Of a stretch of DNA of 35,712 bases, positions 9,074-17,288 are shown piece after piece. Each line of letters begins with the position of its first letter. The stretch's first letter is position 1. The position numbers and the translations under genes were made by a program. The notes beneath the pieces are model-generated. The model was not told the origin of the DNA and searched no databases. It saw only the letters and a program-made list of their open reading frames with translations. Origin of the DNA: Xanthomonas sp. (lineage in GTDB: Bacteria > Pseudomonadota > Gammaproteobacteria > Xanthomonadales > SZUA-5); the NCBI GenBank assembly GCA_020693165.1, contig JAIMJQ010000025.1, positions 1-35,712 of the forward strand. Reading direction: 5' to 3'.

Positions 9074-9195
9074 CGTTGCCGGAAATGCGGGTCAGGGTGG
9101 GTCATGGCGGCGGCGACAGTCATCGCTCTGGGAGCTCTTGTCGCCCCCGGCGAGGGGCGCTCATTGGCGCAGCGAACTGGCTCACTTCCAGTCCA

Positions 9196-9327
9196 CCGCT
9201 CACCCTGAGCAAAGCGTCCCAGAGCTTCACCGGGACGCGTCGTCGAAGGGCGAGCGGCGCGCGGAGAATGGCGCCCTCCGACGACGCGTCCTGATAAAGC
9301 GCCGGGCGCTCTGCTCAGGGTGAGCGG
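9196..9327. repeat. Nested inverted-repeat element (REP/MITE-like) upstream of the methyltransferase gene
   Basis: Outer arms ccgctcaccctgagca (9196-9211) / tgctcagggtgagcgg (9312-9327), perfect; inner arms ggacgcgtcgtcgaagggcg (9233-9252) / cgccctccgacgacgcgtcc (9272-9291), one mismatch. Confidence 0.9.
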
Positions 9328-9330
9328 ACA

Positions 9331-9395
9331 TACAGAATTTTTAGCCGATAAAATCAATTGATTACGGCATTCTTGGCAAGAAGCATGGCACCATC
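9331..9395 (-). promoter_or_regulatory. Candidate promoter region for the methyltransferase/602-aa/GT2 genes
   Basis: AT-rich island (cagaatttttagccgataaaatcaattgattacggcattc) in an otherwise GC-rich intergenic gap. On the minus strand TTGATT-N17-TGTATG is a weak sigma70-like match; position-based inference only. Confidence 0.3.
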
Positions 9396-9446
9396 GCCAA
9401 TGAACGGCAGGCCCAGAGCACGCTAGTGGGTCCGGTTTCGGGAAGA

Positions 9447-10292
9447 TCAAGCGGCCGGAACAACTGCGCCAAGGCGAAGTTCGCGGTAGCGCTCGCTGAC
9501 GCGCGCGCGCCGCGCCGCCAGCGGGTCGGACGCAATGAATTCGGCGACGGCGCTATTGTAGCGGGGATAGCGTGCCAGCAGGCGTGCGAGGTTGCCGCCG
9601 CCGGGTCTCAGGCCGAGCGGCGCGAACGATCCACCGCCGGCATGCACCACGTAACAGTCGTCGGCGAGTACATTGCGCCAGCCGTGCGCGGCGGCGCGAC
9701 AGCAAAAATCGTTCTCTTCGCCATAGCCGCGCCCAAAGGTGGCGCGATCGAAATCGCCGATGGCGTCGAGCGTCGCACGCCGGATCAGCATGCAGAAGCC
9801 TACCGCGGTCGGCAGCTGCGGGTACTCCGGCGGTCCGCACTCGGCGAAGGCACGCGCGATGGTCGCGGCATCGGACGGCACCGGCGCGGCCTTGCACAGC
9901 TCCGGCCAGGAGCAGATCTCGGCGTTGTTGGAGAACGGCGTCACCGTCGCCACGCGTGCGTCGCTGTCGAGCGCGCGGCGCATCCGCGGTAGCCAGCCTG
10001 GGGTCACTTCGGTGTCGGCATTGAGCAGCAGCACATCGCCGCGGGTTGCCGCAATGGCGCGATTGACGCTGCCGACGAAGCCCAGGTTGGCGTCGTTGTG
10101 CAGCAGCTTCGGCGCCAGCGGCGAGACCTGTTGCCACTGCGCCAGCAGCGGCGCGATCGCCGGATCCGGCGAGGCATCATCGATCACCAGAACCCGCGCC
10201 TGGGCCGGGAGCGTGTGGTGGTCGAGCGCGTGCAGACAGCGGCGCAGCAAAGCCGCCGCGTCATGGACGGGAATGACGATGTCGATGGTCAT
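9447..10292 (-). CDS. Glycosyltransferase family 2
   Basis: 281 aa; MTIDIVIPVHDAAALLRRCLHAL...VLVIDDASPD...NLGFVGSVNRAI...VLLLNADTEVTPGWL...GYGEENDFCCRAA. Confidence 0.92.
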   Translation of the reverse strand: MTIDIVIPVHDAAALLRRCLHALDHHTLPAQARVLVIDDASPDPAIAPLLAQWQQVSPLAPKLLHNDANLGFVGSVNRAIAATRGDVLLLNADTEVTPGWLPRMRRALDSDARVATVTPFSNNAEICSWPELCKAAPVPSDAATIARAFAECGPPEYPQLPTAVGFCMLIRRATLDAIGDFDRATFGRGYGEENDFCCRAAAHGWRNVLADDCYVVHAGGGSFAPLGLRPGGGNLARLLARYPRYNSAVAEFIASDPLAARRARVSERYRELRLGAVVPAA

Positions 10293-10296
10293 CGGA

Positions 10297-11475
10297 TCAC
10301 GCCCACCGATGCGCCAGTCGCACGATCCCGAGTTCGCGGGTGTTGCCGCGGATCACCAGTTCGCGCACCTCGGTGTCGAACAGGCGCAGGCCTTCGGGAT
10401 CGAGCGCGTGCAGCTTCAATGTGTATTGGCCCGGCAGCAGCGCCAGCGCGTCGAACTGTAGGTGAAAGCGGTATCGACCTTCGCGCTCGCGGCTCGCCTT
10501 GGCGCCGTCAATGTCCGAAGTGGTTCCATAAACCGCCGTGCCATCGGCGCGCAGCAGGCCGATGGCGAGGTGCGGCGTACGATCGTCGCCGGAGTGAATC
10601 TCGACCTCGATCTGCAGCGGCGTCTCGGCGCCGAGCAGCAGCGGAGTCAGCCCGTCGCGGCCATTGAGCACGACGCGTTCGATGCGGTAGCCATCCGCGC
10701 TGCTCGGCTTGCGCTCTGGTCCGCTTTCGGCAGCCGTCTTGCGCTCATGGTAGGCGAGGTAGTCCTGGGTGACGTCGTAGACGTCACCGTAGCCCTGTAC
10801 GCGACCACCCTGCAGCCAAAGGGCGTGCTGACACAGCTTCTGCACGTGGTACATGCTGTGCGATACCAGCATCAAGGTGCCACCGCTGCCCAGATAGTCC
10901 TCGATCCAGCGCACGCACTTCTTCTGGAAGGATTCGTCGCCCACCGCGAGTACTTCGTCGGTGATCAGAAGGTCGGGGCGGCGCGCAGCCACCACCGCAA
11001 ACCCGAGACGCACGACCATGCCGGTCGAGTAGTGCTTGATCGGCTCGTCGATGTAGCGGCCGATATCGGCGTACTCGATGATCTCGTCGGTACGCGCGCG
11101 GATGTCGTCCGCGCTCATGCCCATCAGCGCGGCAGCGGTGCCGATGTTCTGGCGCCCGGTGTACTCGGGATGGAATCCGGCACCCAGCTCGAGCAAGGCT
11201 GCCACCGAGCCGGCGACCTCGACGCTGCCTTCGCTGGCATTGAGCACCCCGGTCAGAACCTTGAGCAGGGTCGATTTGCCGGCGCCGTTCTCGCCGATGA
11301 TGCCGAGAGATTCGCCGCGACGGACGATCAGGTCCACACCCTGCAACACCGGCACATCGGCAATACCGGCACGGCCACCGAGGACACGCAACATCGCCCG
11401 CACCCGGTCAGCGTTGCGGTGGACCAGTGGATAGCGTTTGCCGACGCCTTGCAGTCGGACCAAGATGTCATTCAC
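10297..11475 (-). CDS. wzt: Polysaccharide/O-antigen ABC transporter ATP-binding protein with C-terminal Wzt-like carbohydrate-binding domain
   Basis: Walker A GENGAGKSTLL; LRRGESLGIIGENGAGKS...LLELGAGFHPEYTGRQNI typical of Wzt/TagH; C-terminal beta-rich domain. GTG start at 11475 (VNDILVRLQGVGKRYP); the track start at 11622 lies inside an inverted repeat. Confidence 0.85.
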   Translation of the reverse strand: MNDILVRLQGVGKRYPLVHRNADRVRAMLRVLGGRAGIADVPVLQGVDLIVRRGESLGIIGENGAGKSTLLKVLTGVLNASEGSVEVAGSVAALLELGAGFHPEYTGRQNIGTAAALMGMSADDIRARTDEIIEYADIGRYIDEPIKHYSTGMVVRLGFAVVAARRPDLLITDEVLAVGDESFQKKCVRWIEDYLGSGGTLMLVSHSMYHVQKLCQHALWLQGGRVQGYGDVYDVTQDYLAYHERKTAAESGPERKPSSADGYRIERVVLNGRDGLTPLLLGAETPLQIEVEIHSGDDRTPHLAIGLLRADGTAVYGTTSDIDGAKASREREGRYRFHLQFDALALLPGQYTLKLHALDPEGLRLFDTEVRELVIRGNTRELGIVRLAHRWA

Positions 11476-11522
11476 CCTGGAATCCTCAGGTGACCGCTGG
11501 CAACTATTCGGTGAACCGGTCG

Positions 11523-11718
11523 CGACCCCGTTCGTCCTGAGCGTTTCCCCCGCGCTGTTCGGGGGAAACAGTCGAAGGGCGCGGACTTGCCGAGCGCGTT
11601 TCTGATCGCGGAATCCATCCAAACGCTATCGCGGCGTTGGGTTGACACGCTCTGCGAGCGTCCTTCGACTATTTCCCGCTCGCAGGCTCGCGGGAAACGC
11701 TCAGGACGAACGGGGTCG
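11523..11718. repeat. 196-bp composite inverted-repeat element between wzm and wzt
   Basis: Perfect 27-bp terminal arms cgaccccgttcgtcctgagcgtttccc (11523-11549) / gggaaacgctcaggacgaacggggtcg (11692-11718). Each end folds internally: tttccccc...gggggaaa and tttcccgc...gcgggaaa. Inner gtcgaagg / ccttcgac pair. Confidence 0.93.
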
Positions 11719-11764
11719 TTCGATTGATCTGGGCTGCGGCTCAGCGCCGCCGGGCGACCCACGC

Positions 11765-12526
11765 TCACAGAAAGTCCTCGAAATGTCGGCGCAGCCGGGA
11801 AAACACCACGGCGCCGACGCCGAGCATCGCCAGCGCCAGCATCAGCGCGGTCAGGTCATGCCAGCCCGGCGCGTACTGGCCGTCGAGGATCAGCGATCGC
11901 AGGCGTTCCGGGTAGTAGGTCAGCGGGTTCCAGTCCATCAGCGACTGTGCGAACTCCGGCAGCATGGCGCGCGAGTACAGCACCGGCGTCAGGAAGAACC
12001 AGAACGCCAGCAATTGAGCCAGCACCTGTGCGAGGTCGCGGACGAACACCTGGACCGCGGCGACCAGCAGCGCGAAACCCATCGTCCACAGCATCAGCAT
12101 CGCCAGCACCGGCAGCGCCAGCAGCACGCCGAGCGGATCGATCGCCGTTCCGGTGATGGCAAGGATCAGCAGCGCCGCGGAATAGCCGACCAGGTGCAGC
12201 GTCGCCGAGGAAGCCACCGAGGCGATCGTCAGCAAGTGCGGCGGGACCGCGACCTTGGCGATCAGCGACGCATTGTCGATGACGCTGGTGGCGGCGCGGG
12301 CGCTGGATTCGGCGAACAGCGTCCACGCCCAGAAGCCAACGCCGATATAGGCCACCAGTCCGTGGGCCTCGGCGCCGGCAACCCGGGCCTTGAAGATCTT
12401 CTCGAACACCAGGGCGTACATCAGCAGTTGCAGGGCGGGATGGATCACCGCCCACAACAAACCGCTCATGCTGCCGAGGTAGCGCGAACGAAATTCGCGG
12501 CTGAAGAAGTGCCAGAGCAGTTGCAT
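11765..12526 (-). CDS. wzm: Polysaccharide/O-antigen ABC transporter permease
   Basis: 253 aa; FFSREFRSRYLGSMSGLLWAVIHPALQLLMYALVFEKIF, typical ABC-2/Wzm N-terminus; LNPLTYYPERLRSLILDG-type C-terminal motif. Confidence 0.9.
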   Translation of the reverse strand: MQLLWHFFSREFRSRYLGSMSGLLWAVIHPALQLLMYALVFEKIFKARVAGAEAHGLVAYIGVGFWAWTLFAESSARAATSVIDNASLIAKVAVPPHLLTIASVASSATLHLVGYSAALLILAITGTAIDPLGVLLALPVLAMLMLWTMGFALLVAAVQVFVRDLAQVLAQLLAFWFFLTPVLYSRAMLPEFAQSLMDWNPLTYYPERLRSLILDGQYAPGWHDLTALMLALAMLGVGAVVFSRLRRHFEDFL

Positions 12527-12552
12527 GGCGCGCGGCTCGCGCTTGGCCAGAC

Positions 12553-13490
12553 TCAGTTAGGCGCGGTGTCGTCGTCGCCGGCCATCAATCCCTGGAGGTT
12601 CTGCGGGTAGAACTCGACCTGGCCGCCGCTGATGCTGAGATCGGTCCGGTATTCGATCACCACGCGCTTGGAGGCTTCGTCTTTCAGGCTGTCGATCAAC
12701 GCAGACCTGGCCTCTTCAAAAGGCACCACGCGTGCCGGCGTGTTTTCGATCAACTGGATCAGGTGGTAGCCGAACTGACTCTTGATCGGCGGGCTGATCT
12801 GGCCGGGTTCGCTGAGCGCAAGCGCACCGGCGAGGAAGTCCGGGTCTACGCCCTTGGATTGTTCATTGAGGCTAAGCAGGCCCGCGTTATCGACTTTGCT
12901 GGGGTCGTCGCTGGCTTCCAGCACCATGTCCTGGAAGCGCTTCTGATCGGCCCCGGCCAGCTTCGCGGCCAACTCCTCGGCCACCGCCAGCGATGCAGCC
13001 TCGCCGTGCTTCCTGAAGTCGACCAGCAGATGGCGAACCGCGATCTGGCGCGGCGTCTTCATGCCGGCCATATTGGTCAAATAGCGCTCGCGCGCGAGTT
13101 GCTCGAAATCTTTGGGCACCCGCTCGGCGCGGATCTGATCGAGACGGTAGACCGCCACCACTTCGTCGTAGGACTGCTTCAGCCGCGCCTGCAGGACCGG
13201 GTCCTTCTCCAACTCGGCGGGCGCGATCTCGTTGGCGATCTGTCGCAGGATCAGCATGTTTTCCAGCATCTTGTTGATCTGCTTCGGATCCGAGAGCAGC
13301 GCCCCCTGCAGCCTCGGCTCCAGCGACTTGACCTTTGCGGTGACGTCCGCAACCGTGACGACCGCCGTGCCACGCCTGGCGACGACGCAGTGCATCTCGA
13401 TGCACGCCTCGTTTTGCGGTGCGTCTTCGGCGCGGACCGCGGCTGCGAATGTCAAGGCGGAAGCAAAGATCAGTACGGACTGAAGCAACA
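12553..13490 (-). CDS. Periplasmic parvulin-type peptidylprolyl isomerase (PpiC/SurA-like)
   Basis: Signal-like MLLQSVLIFASALTFAAAVRA; rotamase core VRHLLVDFRKHGEAASLAVAEELAAKLAG...GALALSEPGQISPPIKSQFGYHLIQLIENTPARVVPFEEARSAL. Start at 13490; the longer track ORF start is unlikely. Confidence 0.85.
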
Positions 13491-13748
13491 TGTGCGGTTC
13501 TCGGGCAGTTGGGAGCGATTGCGGGCGTGCATCGAAGCGCTGCGCCCGGGCGACACCGCATTGACCGCAACCTCCGGCAAAAGTTGCAGTAGCGAAAATG
13601 CCGTCCTTCAAATCAGCAAGAGGGTGGCGCCAGAACGGAGTCCATCGCAGCGGCGCTGAACGTCCAGACGCGACCGCGACGGTGGTGCTCACGCGTCGCG
13701 GAGAGCCCGTAGTCGAAGCCGGCTTGTAGCACCGAGCCTCGCGGGCAG

Positions 13749-13780
13749 CTTGATGGAACGAGCGAACTCGCTCCATCAAG
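13749..13780. repeat. Imperfect inverted repeat (terminator-like or REP-like) downstream of the Ig-like secreted protein gene
   Basis: cttgatggaacgagcgaactcgctccatcaag: outer cttgatgga/tccatcaag, inner gagcga-ac-tcgctc; no T-run seen. Confidence 0.6.
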
Positions 13781-13802
13781 CGTCTTGACCGGACCGACGG
13801 CT

Positions 13803-14783
13803 TCAGTCCTGTTGGTTATTCTGCACGTCGGCGCCGCATTGACCCAATCCGGCGGGACAGAAAGGCCCTGGCCCCGTCGTTGAGTTTCCATAGGTGAAGT
13901 TGACGTAGTAGGTGACGCCCGGCGTCAGTGCGCACTGGGACGCGACACCGCCTCCGTTCTTCCAGCTGACCGTGCTGTTTCGGTTGACCTGCCCGAGGCA
14001 GCCCTGGCCGAGCTCGGACGGCGTGAAGCACCCGGGTACGCGCGAGATCGAGAATTGGCCTTCGCCGTCGCCATCGGGGAAGAATTCGCTGGTGACGACG
14101 GTTCCGAACTGACTCGCGACCGATGAGGCTACAAACGACCAGGCCAGATATCCATTGCCGGGCACAAAAATGCGCCGGCGCACATTGTACGAAGGCCAGG
14201 TGTTGAAGACGTTATTCCATGCCGAGACTGAACCATTCGGATAGATCGGCGTGCAGGTACCGGGCGTCGAACTCTGGACGGTGACCTGGGTGGTCTGACT
14301 GACGTTGGCGGATCCATTGGTGCAGTTGAGCTGGAAGGTGATCGGCGTGGCGCTGGACGTCTGCGGCGCCGCGAACGTGAGGCTGCCGCTGGGGCTCAGT
14401 GTCCCCTGGGACGCCCAGGTGGTGCCCGCGCCCTGCGCCGGCGTGCAGCTGGTGGTGTTGGTGGACGACCAGTTCAGCGTGATGCTGGTCCCCGGAAGGA
14501 CACTCGAACTGGTTGGCGAGAAATTGGTGATGGCGGGCGCGGCGGCCGTGGTGCATTGGACGCTGCCGGTCAGCGAGCGCAGGCTGACATCGCCGGTGGC
14601 GGCATTGATGCTGACCGCACTTTGAGTCGTCGACGTGGTCAATGCAAACGCAGCCGTGCCCTGGCCATCGAGAAACACGGATTGCGCCTGTACACGATCT
14701 GCCCAGGGCGCAAATGCCAGCAACATCAACATTGCAGAAGTGCACGTGCGCATGAGATTCGCGGACTGCGGAAACGACGACAT
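13803..14783 (-). CDS. Secreted protein of unknown function with an Ig-like/repeat-type domain
   Basis: Signal peptide MSSFPQSANLMRTCTSAMLMLLAFAPWADRVQAQS; ITNFSPTSSSVLPGTSITLNWSSTNTTSCTPA...ITFQLNCTNGSANVSQTTQVTV. Start chosen at 14783 because of the signal peptide. Confidence 0.6.
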   Translation of the reverse strand: MSSFPQSANLMRTCTSAMLMLLAFAPWADRVQAQSVFLDGQGTAAFALTTSTTQSAVSINAATGDVSLRSLTGSVQCTTAAAPAITNFSPTSSSVLPGTSITLNWSSTNTTSCTPAQGAGTTWASQGTLSPSGSLTFAAPQTSSATPITFQLNCTNGSANVSQTTQVTVQSSTPGTCTPIYPNGSVSAWNNVFNTWPSYNVRRRIFVPGNGYLAWSFVASSVASQFGTVVTSEFFPDGDGEGQFSISRVPGCFTPSELGQGCLGQVNRNSTVSWKNGGGVASQCALTPGVTYYVNFTYGNSTTGPGPFCPAGLGQCGADVQNNQQD

Positions 14784-14984
14784 CAAATCTACTCCCGATC
14801 TGGGTTCTGACAGCGGGCAGAGCCTGCCATTGATTGCTGGTGACTGCAATCTCAAGGCGGCATCTGTTGGGTTGTGGACGCCGGCTGGACAGTGCCGCTT
14901 AACCTCCGGTCCGGCAGGAAAAACTGGCGATCGACGCTTGCCGATCGGGCTGGGCCTTTGGTGGAACTTCCGGTGCTCACATGC

Positions 14985-15018
14985 AAAAAAAAAACGAGGG
15001 GAGCTTGCGCCCCCCTCG
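14985..15018 (-). terminator. Rho-independent terminator for the 526-aa secreted protein gene
   Basis: Minus strand reads cgaggggggcgcaagctcccctcg followed by ttttttttttg; sits about 30 bp after the stop codon at 15048. Confidence 0.92.
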
Positions 15019-15047
15019 TCGTTACTCAACTACGAATCAACTCAGAA

Positions 15048-16610
15048 TCAATCGCACGGAGCCGAAGCGTCGTAGGCGCCCTTGAAGCAAGCGCGCGACG
15101 CACGGTGCGGATAAGCACCGCCGTAGGAAGCCTGCAGACCAGCGCCCTGGTCGACATTGACCACTCGCAGCGCCCAGTAACCGATCGCCGGCAGACCGTA
15201 GAAGCGGTCAGCGCCGGACGCACCCGGTGCGGACTCAACCAACGCCGGACGGAGCAGCGGCTGCGGCAGACCCGCGCCATTGATCGCGTCTTCGTCGTAG
15301 AAGCCGAGCCAGAACCAGCCGTTGCTGAAGGTCTTCTGGGTGATGCCGAACAGGGTCAGGTAGGTCGGCACGCGCAGAACTGCCGGCTCACCGTGAATCG
15401 GCGACGCCGCAGCGGTATCCAGAGCGCGCTGGAACCACAACACGTTGGCTTCGTTGCACAGTGCGGTCAGACCACCCGACGGCGAGAAGTCGAAGATCTG
15501 GAAGGTATCTTCTTCACGATCGTAGATGCGGGCGGAAACGCGCTCGCAACCCGACCAGCCGCTGGTGAACGGTGCGCGGAAGGCCGTCGGACTGGTGACA
15601 TAGTGACGACGGGTCGGCAGCGTAACCACCCACTCCGAAGCCGCACCCAGATCCGGGTCAACTTCATACTCGTTGAACAGAGCTTCGCGCATCAGCACCG
15701 CGGAGACCGAGTCAACGCCACCGTTCGCAGCAACGTTCCAGCTGCTGGTGATCAGACGACCACGATCAAACACATAGCTGGTGACCACGCCGCCGCCAGC
15801 CTGGTTGGCGCTGGTCAAGCTCGGCTGCAGCGCACCCGGTGCCGAGTGGATGATCGCGGCCGAGAAGCCGTCGATGGCTTCCGCGTTGTAGTTGATGTAG
15901 GTACCGTCGGCAACGTCGACGACTGCCGCACCACCGAACAGACCACCCGTCGGGGCGCTCATGTCGACAGACGGATCGTTGAACCAGATACCACTGGCGC
16001 CCGGCGTACCGGCTGCCAGCCACGCGCGCTCCAACGTTTCGCAGTCAGCCGGACGGCCGCTGATGTGCGTCAGGGCGAAGCCGAAGCCGAACGGCGAGAG
16101 ATAATCGATCGAACCCATTTCGATCATCTCGACGTAACCGCTGCGGGTACGGGTAGCAGCAGTGCCCTTGCCGTCAGTGAAGGCGGTGGTGCGGAACGGG
16201 AAGTAACGGCGGTTATCCGGAGCCGGCAGAGTCGGGATCTGGAAGATACCGCTCTCGATGCCCGGCACCGTGCAGCTGGTGTCCGACGTCGTGATGTTGG
16301 CCGGACCGGCGTCGCTCAGCGCGAACACGCCAGCAGTCCACACGTCGTACTCGGACAGGTACAGGTTGAAGTCGAGCACTTCGCGCGAGTTGATCGCGTC
16401 GAGGAAGCGGACCTTGACGGCCTTGCCGGTGTCGGTGGTGTTGACGACCGACAGGGCGGTGACGTTGCCACCGTTCACGGTGTAGTACGGGTAGAGCAGA
16501 ACCTGACCCACGCCATCCGGGTTCACGTTCACAGCGGTCGAGATATTCGCGATGCCAGCGACGCCGGCGAGGCCGGCGATGATGGCAGTCGCCATGGTGT
16601 TCTTTTTCAT
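15048..16610 (-). CDS. Secreted/surface protein of unknown function
   Basis: MKKNTMATAIIAGLAGVAGIANISTAVNVNPDGVGQVLLYPYYTVNGGNVTALSVVNTTDTGKAVKVRFLDAINSREVLDFNLYLS; signal peptide; Ser/Thr/Gly-rich. Start at 16610 preceded by taggagtgttggaATG. Confidence 0.75.
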   Translation of the reverse strand: MKKNTMATAIIAGLAGVAGIANISTAVNVNPDGVGQVLLYPYYTVNGGNVTALSVVNTTDTGKAVKVRFLDAINSREVLDFNLYLSEYDVWTAGVFALSDAGPANITTSDTSCTVPGIESGIFQIPTLPAPDNRRYFPFRTTAFTDGKGTAATRTRSGYVEMIEMGSIDYLSPFGFGFALTHISGRPADCETLERAWLAAGTPGASGIWFNDPSVDMSAPTGGLFGGAAVVDVADGTYINYNAEAIDGFSAAIIHSAPGALQPSLTSANQAGGGVVTSYVFDRGRLITSSWNVAANGGVDSVSAVLMREALFNEYEVDPDLGAASEWVVTLPTRRHYVTSPTAFRAPFTSGWSGCERVSARIYDREEDTFQIFDFSPSGGLTALCNEANVLWFQRALDTAAASPIHGEPAVLRVPTYLTLFGITQKTFSNGWFWLGFYDEDAINGAGLPQPLLRPALVESAPGASGADRFYGLPAIGYWALRVVNVDQGAGLQASYGGAYPHRASRACFKGAYDASAPCD

Positions 16611-16747
16611 TCCAACACTCCTAGTCAACTACAGGGCTTCGCCTACTGCCAATCTCACACCGAGTCGGGGGTTCCCCCTCTTTGCGGCAAGATTGGACAA
16701 GAGCACGATGGATGCTATGACAACTCGGTTCAGCATGCAACAACTCT

Positions 16748-17227
16748 TCAATTCTCGGCGGCGGGCACCAAATACCACTGGCCGTCGCTGAGAATCCAGT
16801 TCTCCGATACGAAGTTCATCGCATCAATGGTACCGATGCGCATCACCGGCATCGAGAGCTGAGCGGTAACCTGGATTTCTACGCTACACAGTTCCGGTTC
16901 GCAAGAGGCCTTCTGGAAGTTCGCGCGAGTCCACTGCACCGGGCGGTTCTTCATCGTCTTGACGTAGGCCTCCTTGGTCATGGTCTGGCGGTATCCCGGC
17001 GACAGCAGTTCGTAGGCCTCGTCGAAGCGCCGCTCGATCAACAAATCCCAGCGTTTCAGCGCACGCTCGCTGGCCGCTTCTTCCGGCGCCAGCTGTGTTT
17101 GCGCCGGCTTTTCGTCGGCACCCGGGCGCGCGCTCTGACCCGCGCACGCCGCAAGCGCCAGCGCGCATGCGGCGATCAACGCCAGGCGGACGCCGTCGGC
17201 AGTCCTGTTCGTGAAACTTCGCTTCAT
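16748..17227 (-). CDS. Small lipoprotein of unknown function
   Basis: 159 aa; lipobox-like LIAACALALAACAGQ; RWDLLIERRFDEAYELLSPGYRQTMTKEAYVKTM. Confidence 0.75.
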   Translation of the reverse strand: MKRSFTNRTADGVRLALIAACALALAACAGQSARPGADEKPAQTQLAPEEAASERALKRWDLLIERRFDEAYELLSPGYRQTMTKEAYVKTMKNRPVQWTRANFQKASCEPELCSVEIQVTAQLSMPVMRIGTIDAMNFVSENWILSDGQWYLVPAAEN

Positions 17228-17288
17228 CCTTGCACTCCTTGGATTCGGATAGGTCGATCGATGGCCGGGCTCGCGGCCCCGACGATCT

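Noticed and set aside
9076-9090. Possible second copy of the aaatgcggg repeat near the methyltransferase start
   Set aside because: Only a short match to the 5453-5488 palindrome with no inverted partner.
11472-11768. Minus-strand 98-aa ORF between wzm and wzt
   Set aside because: Lies almost entirely within the composite inverted repeat; translation has no family resemblance.
14874-16862. Plus-strand ORF (662 aa)
   Set aside because: Antisense to the signal-peptide-bearing 526-aa protein and runs through its terminator.
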